A DNA stretch of 64,000 bases from Syngnathus acus (lineage: Eukaryota > Chordata > Actinopteri > Syngnathiformes > Syngnathidae). The translations under genes and the position numbers were made by a program. The DNA lies in contig NC_051104.1 in NCBI RefSeq assembly GCF_901709675.1, positions 1,241,001 through 1,305,000 of the forward strand, in the 5' to 3' direction. Of the stretch, positions 63,050 through 64,000 are shown in pieces. The number at the start of each line of letters is the position of its first letter. Within the stretch, counting starts at the first letter, position 1. The notes under the pieces are model-generated. The model worked only from the letters and a program-made list of their open reading frames with translations, did no database searches and was not told the DNA's origin.

Positions 63050-64000
63050 AAGTCGGCCCGCAAAATCTTTTTCCAGTCACGCCGGCCCAACTAAAACGTG
63101 TCCAACTTGACTGCCAAAAGTGAATCCTCCGTCCGTTTCTCTGAAAGGCTTGAAATAATCTTCGGCCAAAGTTAGCGACATTCCTCTGCCGCACGGAGAC
63201 GTCCGACTAAGATCCCTCGACTGAACATAGCGTGCAAGTTTTTAAAGGGGACATTTCGTTCGTCTCTTGTGTATTCAGAGAACGGTAATTTAGGATTATG
63301 GCATCCCGGGAATTTTACTGTAAGCATTACTGTCTGACCTTTTACCCGATTTTCTTCACCTCCCCCCGAGCTCATCTTTTTTTTCTTCTTTTTCCTGGCT
63401 CAAGGTTATCAGGAAATAGTTTATTGCGTTAGTGCTCCAGTGAGTAGACGATGACATTCTTGGAGAATGTCTTGACTGTTAGAAATGTAGCAAATACCTG
63501 ACTGGACAAAAATGATTTCAATACTTCTTCAATGACGCCGGACAGGCCACTGGAGTGTAGTTTAATTTCCTGTAAAAAAAAAAGTATCATAAAAGCAGCT
63601 GATATCGAAACATTAACCCAGATCGGTGTGTCACACTTACGAGCAGGAAGTGTGGCGGTTGAGAAGCTCACCAAAGATATATTGAGAAAAAAAAAGTTTG
63701 TTTGCACTGTGACACTTCCCGCGTCCCCATTGGCTCCTCACTCAGCTCCAGCTGAGTTAATGATTACATCCGACAACGACTGCCGAGGAGCGTCCCGATG
63801 AGCTGTCTGTTGGATATTTAGGGTCGAGCATTGAGTCATATGGTTCGCCTTCTCCTGAAGAGCTGCTGCCGCGGTCATGTGACCGGCACTAACCGGAATG
63901 ACAAATGTGGTTTGGCCGAATAGAGGATCTCTTCCTTGAGTGACTTTTTTTTTTTTTTTTGCGCTTTTTCGAGGCGATTCTAGTTTTCACTCCTACCAAT
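63050..64000. other. Terminal non-coding stretch
   Basis: No further exon is seen. It contains T-runs near 63377-63390 and 63947-63960, and otherwise unremarkable sequence, which would be intronic if the candidate exon at 62901-63049 is real. Confidence 0.4.

Overview
This window is nuclear DNA from a ray-finned fish, most likely a percomorph-type teleost with a compact genome. The evidence is spliced vertebrate genes with short introns, dense (CA)n and (CTAT)n microsatellites, CpG-rich promoters, a decayed Tc1-type transposon, several fish-style MITEs and two copies of a common teleost interspersed repeat. There is no bacterial or viral gene content.

Layout. At 1.9-15.1 kb on the minus strand lies the kinase gene tnik, followed upstream on the same strand by pld1 (16.6-23.8 kb, with a probable non-coding first exon near 27.9 kb). 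Human TNIK and PLD1 are also neighbours on 3q26. At 29-50 kb lies a second conserved block: acot9 (-), sat1 (+), apoo (-), klhl15 (-), eif2s3 (+). This is the gene order and orientation of human Xp22.11. After eif2s3 comes a convergent minus-strand gene (50.6-55.3 kb) for an unusual UBA - coiled-coil - UBX - leucine-rich-repeat protein that I cannot name. From 55.3 kb to the end I find no firm coding gene, only a repeat, a CpG-rich stretch and a possible 5' exon of a gene that runs off the window.

Gene models were assembled exon by exon, with splice sites and reading phase followed across each junction. All close in frame: tnik 1326 aa (1406 aa with a possible extra exon), pld1 1040, acot9 429, sat1 171, apoo 217, klhl15 626, eif2s3 472 and the UBA-UBX-LRR protein 918.

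The genes do not form a pathway. They cover Wnt/JNK kinase signalling (tnik), phosphatidic acid production (pld1), mitochondrial acyl-CoA hydrolysis (acot9), polyamine catabolism (sat1), cristae architecture (apoo), CUL3 ubiquitin ligation (klhl15), translation initiation (eif2s3) and predicted p97/VCP adaptor work (UBA-UBX-LRR). The most interesting signals are the UBA-UBX-LRR architecture, a candidate poison exon and overlapping uORF in sat1, a possible recently gained intron in klhl15, a duplicated splice donor in apoo, and an extra in-phase exon in tnik.
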